Shown: positions 40,347-50,232 of the stretch, in pieces
Layout: every line of letters begins with the position of its first letter
How positions within the stretch are numbered: position 1 is the first letter of the stretch
Assembly (NCBI RefSeq): GCF_021502675.1
Contig: NZ_JAKFHA010000024.1
Coordinates: 1-64,000 of the forward strand
Length of the DNA stretch: 64,000 nt
Source: Yinghuangia soli
Lineage (GTDB): Bacteria; Actinomycetota; Actinomycetes; Streptomycetales; Streptomycetaceae
Reading direction: 5' to 3'
Translations under genes and position numbers: made by a program
Notes under the pieces: model-generated
Databases searched by the model: none
Told to the model about the DNA's origin: nothing
What the model saw: only the letters and a program-made list of their open reading frames with translations

Positions 40347-43091
40347 CTACCTCCGAGGACGCAGGGCGTCCGCGAGCGCCGCCCGGGAGGTCACCCCGAG
40401 CTTGGGGAAGATCTTGTACAGGTGTGCGCCCACGGTCCGCGGGGACATCCGCAGCTGCGCGCCGATCTCCTTGTTGGTCAGCCCCTTCGCCGCGAACTCG
40501 GCGACCCGCAGCTCCTGCGCGGTCAGCAGTGCCAAGTCCACGACTCTTCCCGAGTGTTCGGTGAGGACATGTCCGGCCGCGCGCAGCTCCTCCTCTGCCC
40601 GGCGCACCCAAGGCTGGGCCTTCAGCCGCACGAACTCGGCGTATGCGGCAAGCAGCATCTCCCGGGCGGCACGCCGGCTGTGCCGACGGCGCAGCCACGC
40701 GCCGTGGACCAGACGCAGCCGCGCCAGCTCGAACGGCCACTTGTGACTGCCCGGCACCGCGTACGCGGCCTCGCATGCCTCTCCGACCGTGTCCTCCTGC
40801 GCCGTGAAGGCGTGCCCGGCGGCGACGACGAAGGCGTGGAACGGCGCGACGGACGGCACACCGGCGCTCCGCGCCGCGGCGACGTGGCGGCGCGCCTCCG
40901 CGGCGCGGCCGGTGTGTACCGCGGCCTCGACCAGGGTCAGGAAGACGCGTTGGAACTGCGGGGCCGACGGCGGGAATTCGCCCGGCGGGGTGATCGCGCA
41001 CGCCAGCCGGTACGCTTCCTCGTGGTCCCCGAGGCTGAGCGAGCACAGAGCCCGTGCGCCGCGCAGCTGGTGTTGTACGAACACCGGCGCCGCGCCGTCG
41101 CGCCACGGTCCCAGCAGGGCCTCGATCTCGTCCAACGCGGCGCTGTCCCCGCGCGCGCCGTGCACACTGCCGACGTTGACGATGAACGCCAGCCGTTGCA
41201 GCAGATTGCCGTGCGCCGCCGATTCCGCCGCGCTGGCACGGGCCAGTTCCAGGCTGTGGTCCCAGCGTCCGCGCAGGAATCCGTCGTGGACGATGCACAG
41301 GTTCATGAAGGACAACGTGACGTACGCGGAGCGCTCCGCGATGCGCTGCCAGACCTCCTCGTGGTCACCGAACACCTCCAGCGCGATGGAGCTCCACAGC
41401 AGCATCCACGAGGCACCGATTTCCTCGTCCGGTCCCAGGGTGGCGAGCAGTCCGGCGAGCCGGTCGGCTCCGCGGTGCGCGGTGCGGGCCGGATCCCGCC
41501 ACACGTCCGCGCACAACCGCATCGGCGCCGAGGTCTTGGCGAGTTCGGCGTCGGCGGCCTCCCACAGCTCGAGTGCGCCCGAGTACGATGCCGAGAACGC
41601 CGCCTCGAACACCACCGCCTCGCGCATCGGTGCCTTCCACGGCTCGTCGGGCAGGGTGCCCAACGCCCGCAAGGCCCGCGGGTAGAGCCGGTTGGTGGTG
41701 CCGAAGTCGGCCTCCATGTGCTGGCGGACGTAGCACAGCGACGACGCGTACAGGATCTCGTGCACGGGACTCAGGCCCTCAGGCGCCACCTTCCCGATCA
41801 GGTCCGCGGCCAGATCGGCCCGCCCACCGCGCATCGCCGCGGCCGCGGCATCGGTCAGCCGGCGGTTCCGCTCCATCGGCTCGCTGCCCAACTCTGCCGC
41901 CCGCGCCAACATCAGCGCCGCCTCCGCGTCACCGCCACGGCGCATACTCCGCTGCGCGGCCTCGTCCAGCAGCGCCGCGACCGCATCGTCAGTGCCGAGC
42001 ACCGCCGCAGCCAGGTGGGTGACCCGGTGCGCATCGCCGTCCGGCAGGACATCAGCCCAGGCCGCGTGAGCGCGGCGCAGCTCCGCGGACGGCGTGCTGT
42101 TGACCAGCGCCGCACGGATGAGAGGGTGCCGGAACACCGGCAGACTCGCGTCCCGGACCCGTGCGATGAGCCCGCCCTCCACCGCCTCGTCCAGATCCTC
42201 CGGTCCCACCGGGGCTCTGAGCGCCTCCGCCGTCGCACGCAGCAACGCGGGAAGTCCCACGGACGCCCCGGTCAGCGCCGCCATCAACAGCAACTGCCGC
42301 CCGGCAGGCGACAGCCGACGGAGCTGACTGCCGAACGCCCGCGCCAACCGCTCGTCCAGCGAGACCGACGACAAGTCGAACGACCCTCCCAGGCCCTCCC
42401 CGTCCGACAGCTCGACCAGCGCCAAAGGGTAGCCCGCCGACTCCGCAACCACACGTCCGCGGCCCACCGCCGACAACCCCGGCCTCCGCAACTCCAGCAG
42501 CTCCCGCGCATCCGCTTCCCCCAACGGCGCCAGATCCACCACCCGCGCCCCGTCGGTGGCCACCCGAACCCCGTCGGTGCGCGCCGCGCCGATCACCGCC
42601 ACCGGTAACCCGGCGGTGCGCCGCTGCACGAACGCGAACACGCCCCCGCTGGAAGCGTCCACCCAGTGCAGGTCGTCCAAGACCAGCAGCAGCGGCTGCG
42701 TCCCGGCGGCCAGCTCCAACAGCCGCAGCACTGCGGCCGACAGCAAGAAGGCACTGGGCGGATCGCCGTCCACGACACCCAGGGCATGCTCCAGCGCGGC
42801 CCGCTGCGCCGCCGAAAGCCCGTCCGTCAGCCGCATCAGCGGCCATACCAACTGATGCAGACCGGCGAACGCGTGCTGCGCCTCGGTCTCCACACCCGTC
42901 ACCCGCAGAGCCCGAAAGCCCATCTGCTCACCGCGCGCCACCGCCCAGTCCAACAACGCGGTCTTCCCGATCCCCGCGCCACCGCGCACCACGGCGGCCG
43001 AAGGCGCCGCCGGGGCAGCCGCAAGGACTTCCTCCAGGACGTCCTGTTCACGGCGGCGGCCCACCAACCGCAGATCCACGCCCCTGGACAC
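40347..43091 (-). CDS. LAL-type LuxR regulator with AAA ATPase domain (914 aa)
   Basis: This large ATP-binding LuxR protein has an N-terminal AAA domain with Walker A RGGAGIGKTALLDWA and Walker B LLLVLDDLHWVD (about residues 35-150). A long helical middle part of TPR-like character is followed by a C-terminal LuxR helix-turn-helix (LTAQELRVAEFAAKGLTNKE, then SPRTVGAHLYKIFPKLGV). LAL regulators activate secondary metabolism or sugar and hydrolase genes when bound to an inducer. I chose GTG 43091 because a GGGGGA site precedes it and the family start VGRRREQ follows closely; a GTG at 43124 is possible. Targets are probably the hydrolase genes to its left. Confidence 0.88.
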   Translation of the reverse strand: MSRGVDLRLVGRRREQDVLEEVLAAAPAAPSAAVVRGGAGIGKTALLDWAVARGEQMGFRALRVTGVETEAQHAFAGLHQLVWPLMRLTDGLSAAQRAALEHALGVVDGDPPSAFLLSAAVLRLLELAAGTQPLLLVLDDLHWVDASSGGVFAFVQRRTAGLPVAVIGAARTDGVRVATDGARVVDLAPLGEADARELLELRRPGLSAVGRGRVVAESAGYPLALVELSDGEGLGGSFDLSSVSLDERLARAFGSQLRRLSPAGRQLLLMAALTGASVGLPALLRATAEALRAPVGPEDLDEAVEGGLIARVRDASLPVFRHPLIRAALVNSTPSAELRRAHAAWADVLPDGDAHRVTHLAAAVLGTDDAVAALLDEAAQRSMRRGGDAEAALMLARAAELGSEPMERNRRLTDAAAAAMRGGRADLAADLIGKVAPEGLSPVHEILYASSLCYVRQHMEADFGTTNRLYPRALRALGTLPDEPWKAPMREAVVFEAAFSASYSGALELWEAADAELAKTSAPMRLCADVWRDPARTAHRGADRLAGLLATLGPDEEIGASWMLLWSSIALEVFGDHEEVWQRIAERSAYVTLSFMNLCIVHDGFLRGRWDHSLELARASAAESAAHGNLLQRLAFIVNVGSVHGARGDSAALDEIEALLGPWRDGAAPVFVQHQLRGARALCSLSLGDHEEAYRLACAITPPGEFPPSAPQFQRVFLTLVEAAVHTGRAAEARRHVAAARSAGVPSVAPFHAFVVAAGHAFTAQEDTVGEACEAAYAVPGSHKWPFELARLRLVHGAWLRRRHSRRAAREMLLAAYAEFVRLKAQPWVRRAEEELRAAGHVLTEHSGRVVDLALLTAQELRVAEFAAKGLTNKEIGAQLRMSPRTVGAHLYKIFPKLGVTSRAALADALRPRR

Positions 43092-43497
43092 CCGTATCCC
43101 CCGTCTCCGTACGCCCTGTGCCACAGGCCCTCAACGCCCGGCCGACCCCGCAGGGTCGCGATCATCGAGCCGTCGCCCTCGCAGGTCAACGGCCCGGCCG
43201 CCCCGGCGCTCCACGCCGCGGCCCCACGCTAGACGCGCAAACACGACCGACTCCACCTCCCGTGCACGAAACTTGCCCCTGTGTGCACAGAACGCTCGTG
43301 GCACCGGGAGGAACGCCGTTGCAGATGTACGAATCCGCCTGCACCCCGGACCGACCGCGGCCCCGTACCCGGCCCGGAGTCCGAACGACTTGTACACGCG
43401 CTGTCGGCGCTTCTAGCGTTACCGGCAGCCGCCCACACCTGAGCAATGCGTCGAGCGGCACAGCGACGCGGTGGAACTTCGGCACGGGGAGGCGCGG

Positions 43498-44475
43498 ATG
43501 ACCGTCACCATCGACACCACACACGTCCCCCCGGACGACCGCGCCGAGGCCGTGCGCAACGTCATCTGGGACAAGGTCGTCCGCGTCGACATCGACCATC
43601 ACCCGGAGAACGCCAAAATCTCCGCCGTCGGCAGCATCAGCCACGTCGGGCGGCTCGCGATCTGCTCGGTGCGCTCCAACGCCACGACGATCCGCCGCAC
43701 CCCGATGCTGGTCCGTGACGACACCGAGCCGTACATCTTCCTGGGACTGCAGATCTCCGGCTCAAGCATGGTCGTCCAAGGCAACCGCGAAGCCGTGCTG
43801 AACCCCGGAGATTTCGCGCTCTACGACACCACCGCGCCGTACACCCTGCTCAACGACGGCGGCATCCACCAGCACTACTTCCGCATACCCCGCGCGGACC
43901 TCGCGCTCCCGCACCACGCCCTGGAACGCGTCACCGCGGTCCGTCTGAGCACCGACAGCCCCGTCGCCGCCCTCGCCGCGACCTACTTCGGCAGACTCGC
44001 CGACTGCCGGCACGAGCTGAGCGCCGACGACGCCGAAGAGATCAGCACCCCCAGCATCGAACTGCTCCGCGCTGTCGTCGCCACTCGACTGCGCGACCGC
44101 CGGCTCGCACACGAACCCCTCGAAGCCACCCTGCAGTACCGCATCATGGAGTACGTGCGCGCGCACCTGGCCGAACGCGACCTGACCGCTGCACGCATCG
44201 CCCGGGCCCACAACATCTCCGTCCGCTACCTCTATGCCACACTCGCCCGCTCGGGCATCTCCCTCGGCGACTGGGTGCGAACCCGCCGCCTGGAGGAATG
44301 CCGCAAAGACCTGGCCAGGCCCCGCGCCCAGTCGATGACCATCGAAGCCGTCGCGCACCGCTGGGGCTTCACAAACGCCGCACACTTCAGCCGCGTCTTC
44401 AAAGACGCCTACGGCGTCACCCCACGCGAATGGCGCGCCGTCAACGCACGGCGTGGACACCGCCCCCAGAGCTGA
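43498..44475 (+). CDS. AraC-family regulator with AraC-binding-like domain
   Basis: This 325-residue regulator has a ligand-binding domain of the AraC_binding_2 type (about residues 40-200, with NPGDFALYDTTAPYTL) and a C-terminal DNA-binding domain with TAARIARAHNISVRYLYATL and EAVAHRWGFTNAAHFSRVFK. A GGGGAGG site precedes ATG 43498. It is divergent from the LAL regulator. Its domain order and length match the AraC gene at 36679, but the ligand region differs, so it likely senses another signal. It marks the left border of the degenerate region. Confidence 0.88.
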   Translation: MTVTIDTTHVPPDDRAEAVRNVIWDKVVRVDIDHHPENAKISAVGSISHVGRLAICSVRSNATTIRRTPMLVRDDTEPYIFLGLQISGSSMVVQGNREAVLNPGDFALYDTTAPYTLLNDGGIHQHYFRIPRADLALPHHALERVTAVRLSTDSPVAALAATYFGRLADCRHELSADDAEEISTPSIELLRAVVATRLRDRRLAHEPLEATLQYRIMEYVRAHLAERDLTAARIARAHNISVRYLYATLARSGISLGDWVRTRRLEECRKDLARPRAQSMTIEAVAHRWGFTNAAHFSRVFKDAYGVTPREWRAVNARRGHRPQS

Positions 44476-44601
44476 CCCGCAGGCCGGCGGGACCCTGTGC
44501 GGCCGTCCGGGTGCCGATGACGCGTGCCCCGCTGCCACACCGCAGCTCCAAGGGACGCGCCGCGGCACGCTCGGCGGGGAGCACCATGAGGAGAGCGAGC
44601 G

Positions 44602-45085
<484 letters not shown>

Positions 45086-45124
45086 TAGCGAGTCTTGGTC
45101 GGCGAAGCGGGCAGCCTCACACGG

Positions 45125-45346
45125 TCACAGCATGTGCAGTCGCGTGTAGGGGCTGGCGATTCGGACTTCGCGCACGCCGAAGTCGACGAGAATCGTGTTC
45201 TCGCTCTCGATCTCGATGACCTTGCCCAGGCCGTAGCGGTCGTGAGAGACCCGATCCCCTGGGGCAAAGCGTTTGGCCGGCGGAGCAACCGGGGCATTGA
45301 AGGGGCTCGTGGACAGGTGGCGCCGTGGGGCGGATTGTCTCGTCAT
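45125..45346 (-). CDS. Small conserved actinobacterial protein (73 aa)
   Basis: The last 45 residues (RFAPGDRVSHDRYGLGKVIE then ESENTILVDFGVREVRI) form an SH3-like beta fold similar to the C-terminal domains of PcrA/UvrD helicases and CarD-like proteins, which contact RNA polymerase. Stand-alone proteins with this sequence are common in streptomycetes and end, as here, in SPYTRLHML. ATG 45346 was chosen because the basic leader MTRQSAPRRH is also typical. No partner gene is adjacent. It is probably the only intact gene in this 2-kb stretch. Confidence 0.7.
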   Translation of the reverse strand: MTRQSAPRRHLSTSPFNAPVAPPAKRFAPGDRVSHDRYGLGKVIEIESENTILVDFGVREVRIASPYTRLHML

Positions 45347-46646
45347 TTAAGGCCAGTATGGGCTGCCGAGATTGCGGAACGGTCACGCCGGAAGCCACGG
45401 CGCCGGGTCGACCTGTCAGGGCGTGGCATCGGCGCGGCGCCGAGGTCCGACTCGCGCCTGCAGACCGCCGGGGCGCGCGAACGGCGTCGAACGCCGTACC
45501 CTCGCCCGCCTTCGTGTCGTACGCCGGCCACCAGTCGAGGTCGCTGCCGGCGGACGCGTGACCGCGCCTGCACCAGCCGGCAGTCGCTGCGGCGCGATGC
45601 CCGACCGCCGCCTTTGGACACAACGCCTGGCCGACGCCGACGGCCGGTAGTCGCCCGTACCTGCGGACGCCGCGGTCGCCGATCAGCTGCCGTGGCCCGG
45701 CCGGGAGCGCGGGGCGGGCGTGCCGTCGTCGGCGCGCCCGGGGATGCGGCCCGCCACACGCTCGTCGCCCAGATCCGGGACGCGGCCGTCCGTGCCATAC
45801 GCCCCGCCGCTGTCCGGCGGTCGGCCGGCACCCCCACCCGGCCTCTTCCGCACACCCGTCTCCGTTCGCGTTCGAATACCTCGTTGCCGCGTACGCAGAA
45901 ATCTATGCTCGTGAGAGTAGACATTGGGCTGCAGCATGGTTATGGTTTCTCTCGTAGCCAGAAGACAGCAGGGCCTGGCAGAGGATGAACTGCCGGCATC
46001 AAGACGAGAGTTGCAGCATGCAGGACGGTGCGCCGGTGGAGTCCCGAAGCCGCGGTTGATGCGGGAAGGCGACGGGACTGACAGCCGCACCGGGCGCCCG
46101 CAGGAGCGGGAGCCGCCGCAGGAAGGACCGAATGGACGCGGTCCGCAGGAACAGCAGCGAAGACAGATTGAGCAGCACCTCGGTGAAGGCGTCGGCTGCG
46201 GGCGCGCGCACCGGGAGGTTCGGCAGCGGGGTTCCAAGCCAGGACCCAGATGCAGGACAGGGCGACGGGGCTGGCTGCCGAAAGCGTGGCGCCGTCACGG
46301 GCCACCGAGTGGTTCGCATCACCCGCAGTACGTAGTACCCCCGCAGTGCCCCCGTTCGGCAAGGAAGTTGATCACCGAGGAACGAACGGAGGAGTGAAGC
46401 GCCATCAGGATCGCCCGGGCGCGGTTGAGTCCGGGTACCGCAGGACATCGATAGTGAGGTGGTCTTCGGTCAAGCAGCAGCGATCCCCGCACAGCCGACG
46501 GCATCACAGTCGGGCTCGCGGATACAGGAGGCCGGCGCAGGACTAGGCCGGCAGATGGTGTGGAAGTTCCTTCGGGGCTCTGGTGCCGCTACGGTGCCAG
46601 AGCCCCTCCACGCGTTCCACGGACACGTTTCACGAAGAAAGTGCAG
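45347..46646. other. 1.3-kb stretch without an intact gene
   Basis: No frame on either strand has both a good start and a family pattern. Minus-strand pieces such as DLDWWPAYDTKAGEGTAFDA (about 45.53 kb), ATLSAASPVALSCIWVLAW (about 46.28 kb) and ALHSSVRSSVINFLAERGHC (about 46.39 kb) look protein-like but lie in different frames with stops between them. The region 45.87-45.97 kb is distinctly poorer in GC than its surroundings. It is best described as several worn-down genes, of families I do not recognise. Confidence 0.5.
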
Positions 46647-46985
46647 ATGACAGCAGACGACTCGTTCGGCCGTCTCGACGACGACGACTACCCCGCCTAC
46701 ACCATGGGCCGCGCAGCCGAGCTGCTCGGCACCACCCAAGGTTTCCTCCGCGCTATCGGCGAAGCGCGCCTGATCACCCCGCTGCGCTCCGAAGGGGGCC
46801 ACCGCCGCTACTCCCGCTACCAGCTGCGCATCGCCGCCCGCGCCCGTGAACTCGTCGACCGCGGCACCTCCATCGAGTCCGCCTGCCGCATCGTCATCCT
46901 CGAGGACCAACTCGAAGAAGCGCTGCGCATCAACGCCGAACTCCGCAAGGACCGCCCGCCCCACCCTGGCGGTGCCGACACCTGA
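46647..46985 (+). CDS. MerR-like helix-turn-helix regulator (SCO5917-like)
   Basis: This 112-residue protein has a MerR-type DNA-binding domain (TMGRAAELLGTTQGFLRAIG, then RSEGGHRRYSRYQLRIAARA) and a short C-terminal coiled coil (CRIVILEDQLEEALRINAEL) for dimerisation. It lacks an effector domain. Very similar small regulators lie beside DEAD-box helicase and cold-shock genes in streptomycetes, as here. The weak GAAAG site before ATG 46647 and a possible GTG two codons upstream leave the start slightly uncertain. It probably controls this cold-shock block. Confidence 0.82.
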   Translation: MTADDSFGRLDDDDYPAYTMGRAAELLGTTQGFLRAIGEARLITPLRSEGGHRRYSRYQLRIAARARELVDRGTSIESACRIVILEDQLEEALRINAELRKDRPPHPGGADT

Positions 46986-47052
46986 TCCGTCCCGCCCGCC
47001 CCGCAGGAGGAGCGTCGGGATTCCCCCGAGAGCACAGCGCGGAGGCAAAGGA

Positions 47053-47256
47053 ATGGACCACGACGCGCTGGCCCGGCAACTGGCCGCGGTTGCCGGGCAA
47101 CTGCGGCTCTTGGTCTTGGCCATGGACGATCTGGGTGTGTCGACCGACAGCTACGGCAGGCAGCACCTGCACCTTCTCGCCGACTGCCTCGACGACACTG
47201 CTCGCCAGGTGGGCGCTCTCTTGCGCCATCCGGGTCCGCCGTCCCCTCCCGCTTGA
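47053..47256 (+). CDS. Small helical protein (67 aa)
   Basis: This short protein has two amphipathic helices: LARQLAAVAGQLRLLVLAMD and GRQHLHLLADCLDDTARQVG. It begins at ATG 47053, with GGAGG seven bases upstream. It follows the MerR-like regulator by 67 bases on the same strand. I do not recognise a named family. A small dimerising or regulatory protein is possible. Confidence 0.55.
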   Translation: MDHDALARQLAAVAGQLRLLVLAMDDLGVSTDSYGRQHLHLLADCLDDTARQVGALLRHPGPPSPPA

Positions 47257-47350
47257 ACAACCGCGGCGCTCGGCTTCGGCGGGTCCGGCGGTATCCAGTG
47301 GGGAGCCGGCGCCGCAGGGACGACGTACCCCGGGGGATGCAGCGCGGCCC

Positions 47351-47710
47351 TCACACAGGGACAGCGGCGTCGAGGATGCCGCGGCGCCCGTCCGTCTGGT
47401 TGTGCAACACCGAAGGCGCGGGGCCGAGCAGTGCCGAGGCGATCTGGAGCGGTGTCTGCCCGCTCGGTGGTGTGGTGCCGGAGGCGTGGCACGTGAAGCC
47501 GAGGCGGGCCATGGCCCTGGTGACTTCTTCCGCGGTGAAGTCACGGTGGTCCTGCCGGGTGAGGATGCCCCCGACCTGCTTGACCGGGTACCGGCGGCGG
47601 CCGATGACGACGGAGCTGCTGGTGATGGGCTCGGGCTTGACGCCTTTCATGGATTCCAGCACGCCGTGCTTGGAGAGCTCGAACGCGAAACCGGCGATGA
47701 TGCAGCGCAT
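47351..47710 (-). CDS. SCO5918-family protein
   Basis: This 119-residue protein resembles SCO5918-family proteins of streptomycetes. Conserved stretches are MRCIIAGFAFELSKHGVLES, GVKPEPITSSSVVIGRRRYP and VKQVGGILTRQDHRDFTAEE. The function is unknown. The family is found beside the DEAD-box helicase and cold-shock protein, as here, and may be part of the cold response. The gene lies 114 bases downstream of the CBS-domain gene and is read in the same direction. Confidence 0.85.
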   Translation of the reverse strand: MRCIIAGFAFELSKHGVLESMKGVKPEPITSSSVVIGRRRYPVKQVGGILTRQDHRDFTAEEVTRAMARLGFTCHASGTTPPSGQTPLQIASALLGPAPSVLHNQTDGRRGILDAAVPV

Positions 47711-47824
47711 GTTGCCTCACAGAAGAGAGAAGAAGGCCGACCGGAGCGGGGAAGCGGCGGCAGAGGCCGGGAAGACCCCGCGACACGGCGCTCCCGACGG
47801 GATGCTTGCCACGCGGCTGCGTGG

Positions 47825-48217
47825 TCACACGACGGGTTCGGCACCGAAGGCCGCCATCTCGTGCCCGGCCAAGGCATCGTTCGTGTCGATGACGTCCTGG
47901 AGGCGGACGCGGTCCGTGTACGAGGGGCTGTCGCGTATGGCGGCCAGTTGGGCCCGCGTGACCACGCCGGTGCGCTGGTCGTCCTCGTCGCACAGGAACA
48001 GGTGATCGGAAAGGGCGCTGAACATCACTGACAACGCCACTTCGACGGTCATGTCGACGCTGACCCGCGGCCCGGACGTGCGCGAGAGACCGGCCCAGGA
48101 CACAGGATCATCCCTGTAGGCCGTCGGCCGTGCGGCAGGCGGTGACATGCGCACGGCTGTCAAAGGTGCCGCCTCGGCTTCGGACGCCGACGCGGGCCTT
48201 CCAGGGCTCAGGCGCAT
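47825..48217 (-). CDS. CBS-domain-like protein coupled to the helicase
   Basis: This 130-residue protein has one CBS-like unit: VSVDMTVEVALSVMFSALSD, then HLFLCDEDDQRTGVVTRAQL and the helix SYTDRVRLQDVID. CBS domains usually come in pairs and bind adenine nucleotides, so this may be a half unit that dimerises. Its ATG overlaps the helicase stop as TGATG, a classic coupling signal. The first 40 residues are low-complexity; a start at 48148 (MSPPAARP) would remove most of them. Confidence 0.65.
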   Translation of the reverse strand: MRLSPGRPASASEAEAAPLTAVRMSPPAARPTAYRDDPVSWAGLSRTSGPRVSVDMTVEVALSVMFSALSDHLFLCDEDDQRTGVVTRAQLAAIRDSPSYTDRVRLQDVIDTNDALAGHEMAAFGAEPVV

Positions 48218-49752
48218 CAGGCCGCCGCGGTCGGGATGGATTCGTACGAGGACGCGCGCTCCGGGGCGCGCCCGATGGTGCGGTCCTGGACGGGACGGCT
48301 CTGTCGGTCCCGAATCGGGGACGCGCCGCCACCCCCGGAACGCTTGCGGGAACGGTCGGCCGGCGGCGAGCTGACAATGACGGGGATGCCCGAAGGAGCT
48401 TGCGCGCCGGTGATACGGCTGAGCTCGGCGTCGCCGCAACGTACCTGGGTGGTCCGCGCGGTGACACCGGCGGCTGCCATCAGCCGACTCATGCTGCGGC
48501 GCTGGTCGGGGGTGACCAGAGTGACGACGCTGCCGGACTCGCCGGCACGGGCGGTGCGGCCGCCGCGGTGGAGGTAGTCCTTGTGGTCGACGGGCGGGTC
48601 CACGTTCACGACCAGGTCGAGGTTGTCGACGTGGATGCCGCGCGCGGCGACGTTGGTCGCCACCAGAACCGTCACGTGGCCGGACTTGAACTGGGCGAGA
48701 GTACGGGTGCGTTGCGGCTGGGACTTGCCCCCGTGCAGTGCCGCGGCGCGTACCCCGCTGATCAGCAGATGCCGCGTCAGCCGGTCGACCGCGTGCTTGG
48801 TGTCCAGGAACATGATCACCCGGCCGTCGCGTGCCGCGATCTCGGTGGCCGTCTGGTGCTTTTCCGCGGTGGGCACATGCAGGACGTGGTGCTCCATGGT
48901 CGTGACCACGCCCGCCGAGGGGTCGACGGAGTGCACCACCGGGTCGGTCAGGTAGCGGCGCACCAACCGGTCGACGTTGCGGTCCAGCGTGGCCGAGAAC
49001 AGCATCCGCTGCCCGCCCGGCTGCACCTGGTCGAGCAGCGCGGTGACCTGCGGCATGAATCCCATGTCGGTCATCTGGTCGGCCTCGTCCAGGACGGTGA
49101 TGCCGACCTGGTCCAGGCGGCAGTGCCCCCGGTCGACGAGGTCCTTGAGCCGGCCCGGAGTCGCGACGACGACCTCCGTGCCACTGCGAAGTGCGCTGGC
49201 CTGCCTACCGATCGGCATTCCGCCGACGACCGTGGCCAGCCGCAGCTGCAGAGCACGGGCGTACGGAGCGAGCGCCTCGGTGACCTGCTGGGCGAGCTCG
49301 CGCGTGGGGACCAGGATCAAGGACAGCGGCTGCCGCGGATCGGCGCGCATGCCGGCCGTACGTGCCAGCAAGGCGAGGCCGAACGCGAGGGTCTTGCCCG
49401 ACCCGGTGCGTCCGCGGCCCAGTACGTCACGGCCGGCAAGGGTGTTCGGCAGGGTCGCCGCCTGGATCGGGAACGGCACGGTCAGACCCTGCCGACCGAG
49501 CGCCGCCAACAACGTTTTCGGAAGGGCGAGTTCCGCGAAGGCCGCAACGGCGGGAAGCGAGGGGGTGACCGTCTTCGGCAACGCGAACTCGCCCTGCGGT
49601 GCGGGCTGCGGACGTTGGCGGCCTCCCGTACGGCTCTGGGCTCCGGAGTGCCCGGGCACCGCGGATTCGGGCCGGGTGCCGCCGCGTTGCCCGGAACCCG
49701 AACGGCCGGTGCCGGTGCGGGTCGAGCGGTCGTTCGTACGTGTGCGGTTCAT
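48217..49752 (-). CDS. DEAD-box RNA helicase
   Basis: This 511-residue RNA helicase shows the complete motif set: Q motif PFPIQAATLP, Walker A GRTGSGKT, PTRELAQQV, ATPGRLKDLVD, DEAD in VLDEADQM, SATL, and in domain 2 HGGKSQPQRTRT, ATNVAARGIHVDNLDLV and HRGGRTARAG. It is RhlE/cold-shock-like and unwinds RNA structures at low temperature. A basic Arg/Gly/Ser tail of about 70 residues on each side of the core probably binds RNA. ATG 49752 has an AAGGAAGG site. The longer frame from 49974 contains only random-looking residues. Confidence 0.92.
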   Translation of the reverse strand: MNRTRTNDRSTRTGTGRSGSGQRGGTRPESAVPGHSGAQSRTGGRQRPQPAPQGEFALPKTVTPSLPAVAAFAELALPKTLLAALGRQGLTVPFPIQAATLPNTLAGRDVLGRGRTGSGKTLAFGLALLARTAGMRADPRQPLSLILVPTRELAQQVTEALAPYARALQLRLATVVGGMPIGRQASALRSGTEVVVATPGRLKDLVDRGHCRLDQVGITVLDEADQMTDMGFMPQVTALLDQVQPGGQRMLFSATLDRNVDRLVRRYLTDPVVHSVDPSAGVVTTMEHHVLHVPTAEKHQTATEIAARDGRVIMFLDTKHAVDRLTRHLLISGVRAAALHGGKSQPQRTRTLAQFKSGHVTVLVATNVAARGIHVDNLDLVVNVDPPVDHKDYLHRGGRTARAGESGSVVTLVTPDQRRSMSRLMAAAGVTARTTQVRCGDAELSRITGAQAPSGIPVIVSSPPADRSRKRSGGGGASPIRDRQSRPVQDRTIGRAPERASSYESIPTAAA

Positions 49753-49974
49753 ACGGAACCTTCCTTGATGCGGCGCGCGCCAAGGAATTCCCGCGGCAGG
49801 AAGCCGGGAGGGGGAATTGCAGGGACGAGCCGAAATAGTTCGTCGGAGACGGGCCCACATGGCCGACCGGTCCGCGGGTCCAGAAAATCGGAAAGGGATA
49901 CCACCCGGGCCGGGTCCCGGAAATTCGGGCGCGGCGGCGTGGCGATGCACGGCCTGCGGGCACCCGAACAGCAA

Positions 49975-50009
49975 GCCGGGGCCCGCACCCCAAAGGTGCG
50001 GGCCCCGGC
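49975..50009 (-). terminator. Perfect 15-bp hairpin after the cold-shock gene
   Basis: Arms GCCGGGGCCCGCACC (49975-49989) and GGTGCGGGCCCCGGC (49995-50009) with a CCAAA loop, 20 bases after the cold-shock stop. It separates the cold-shock gene from the helicase gene downstream on the same strand and would act as a strong terminator or attenuator. Confidence 0.85.
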
Positions 50010-50028
50010 TGCGAAGTACGCGAAGGCG

Positions 50029-50232
50029 TCAGGCGGTAACGATGTTCTCGGCGGTCGGGCCCTTCTGGCCCTGCGCGATGTCGAAGGTCACCTTCTGGCC
50101 TTCCTGGAGCTCACGGAAGCCCTGGGCGGCGATGTTCGAGAAGTGGGCGAAGACATCGGGCCCACCGCCGTCCTGCTCGATGAAGCCGAAGCCTTTTTCC
50201 GCATTGAACCACTTGACGGTACCGGAAGCCAT
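50029..50232 (-). CDS. cspA: CspA-type cold-shock protein
   Basis: This 67-residue OB-fold protein binds single-stranded nucleic acids. RNP1 (KGFGFIEQ) and RNP2 (VFAHFSNI) are intact, and the start [20 protein letters not shown] is that of streptomycete CspA/SC7.0-like proteins. The ribosome site AAGGAGAT is very strong. Together with the DEAD-box helicase and MerR-like gene it forms the cold-response block. Expression is likely controlled at RNA level by its leader. Confidence 0.95.
   Translation of the reverse strand: MASGTVKWFNAEKGFGFIEQDGGGPDVFAHFSNIAAQGFRELQEGQKVTFDIAQGQKGPTAENIVTA

Noticed and set aside
45870-45880. tRNA-like T-loop sequence GTTCGAATACC
   Set aside because: The flanking bases do not pair into a T stem or acceptor stem on either strand, so no tRNA is supported.
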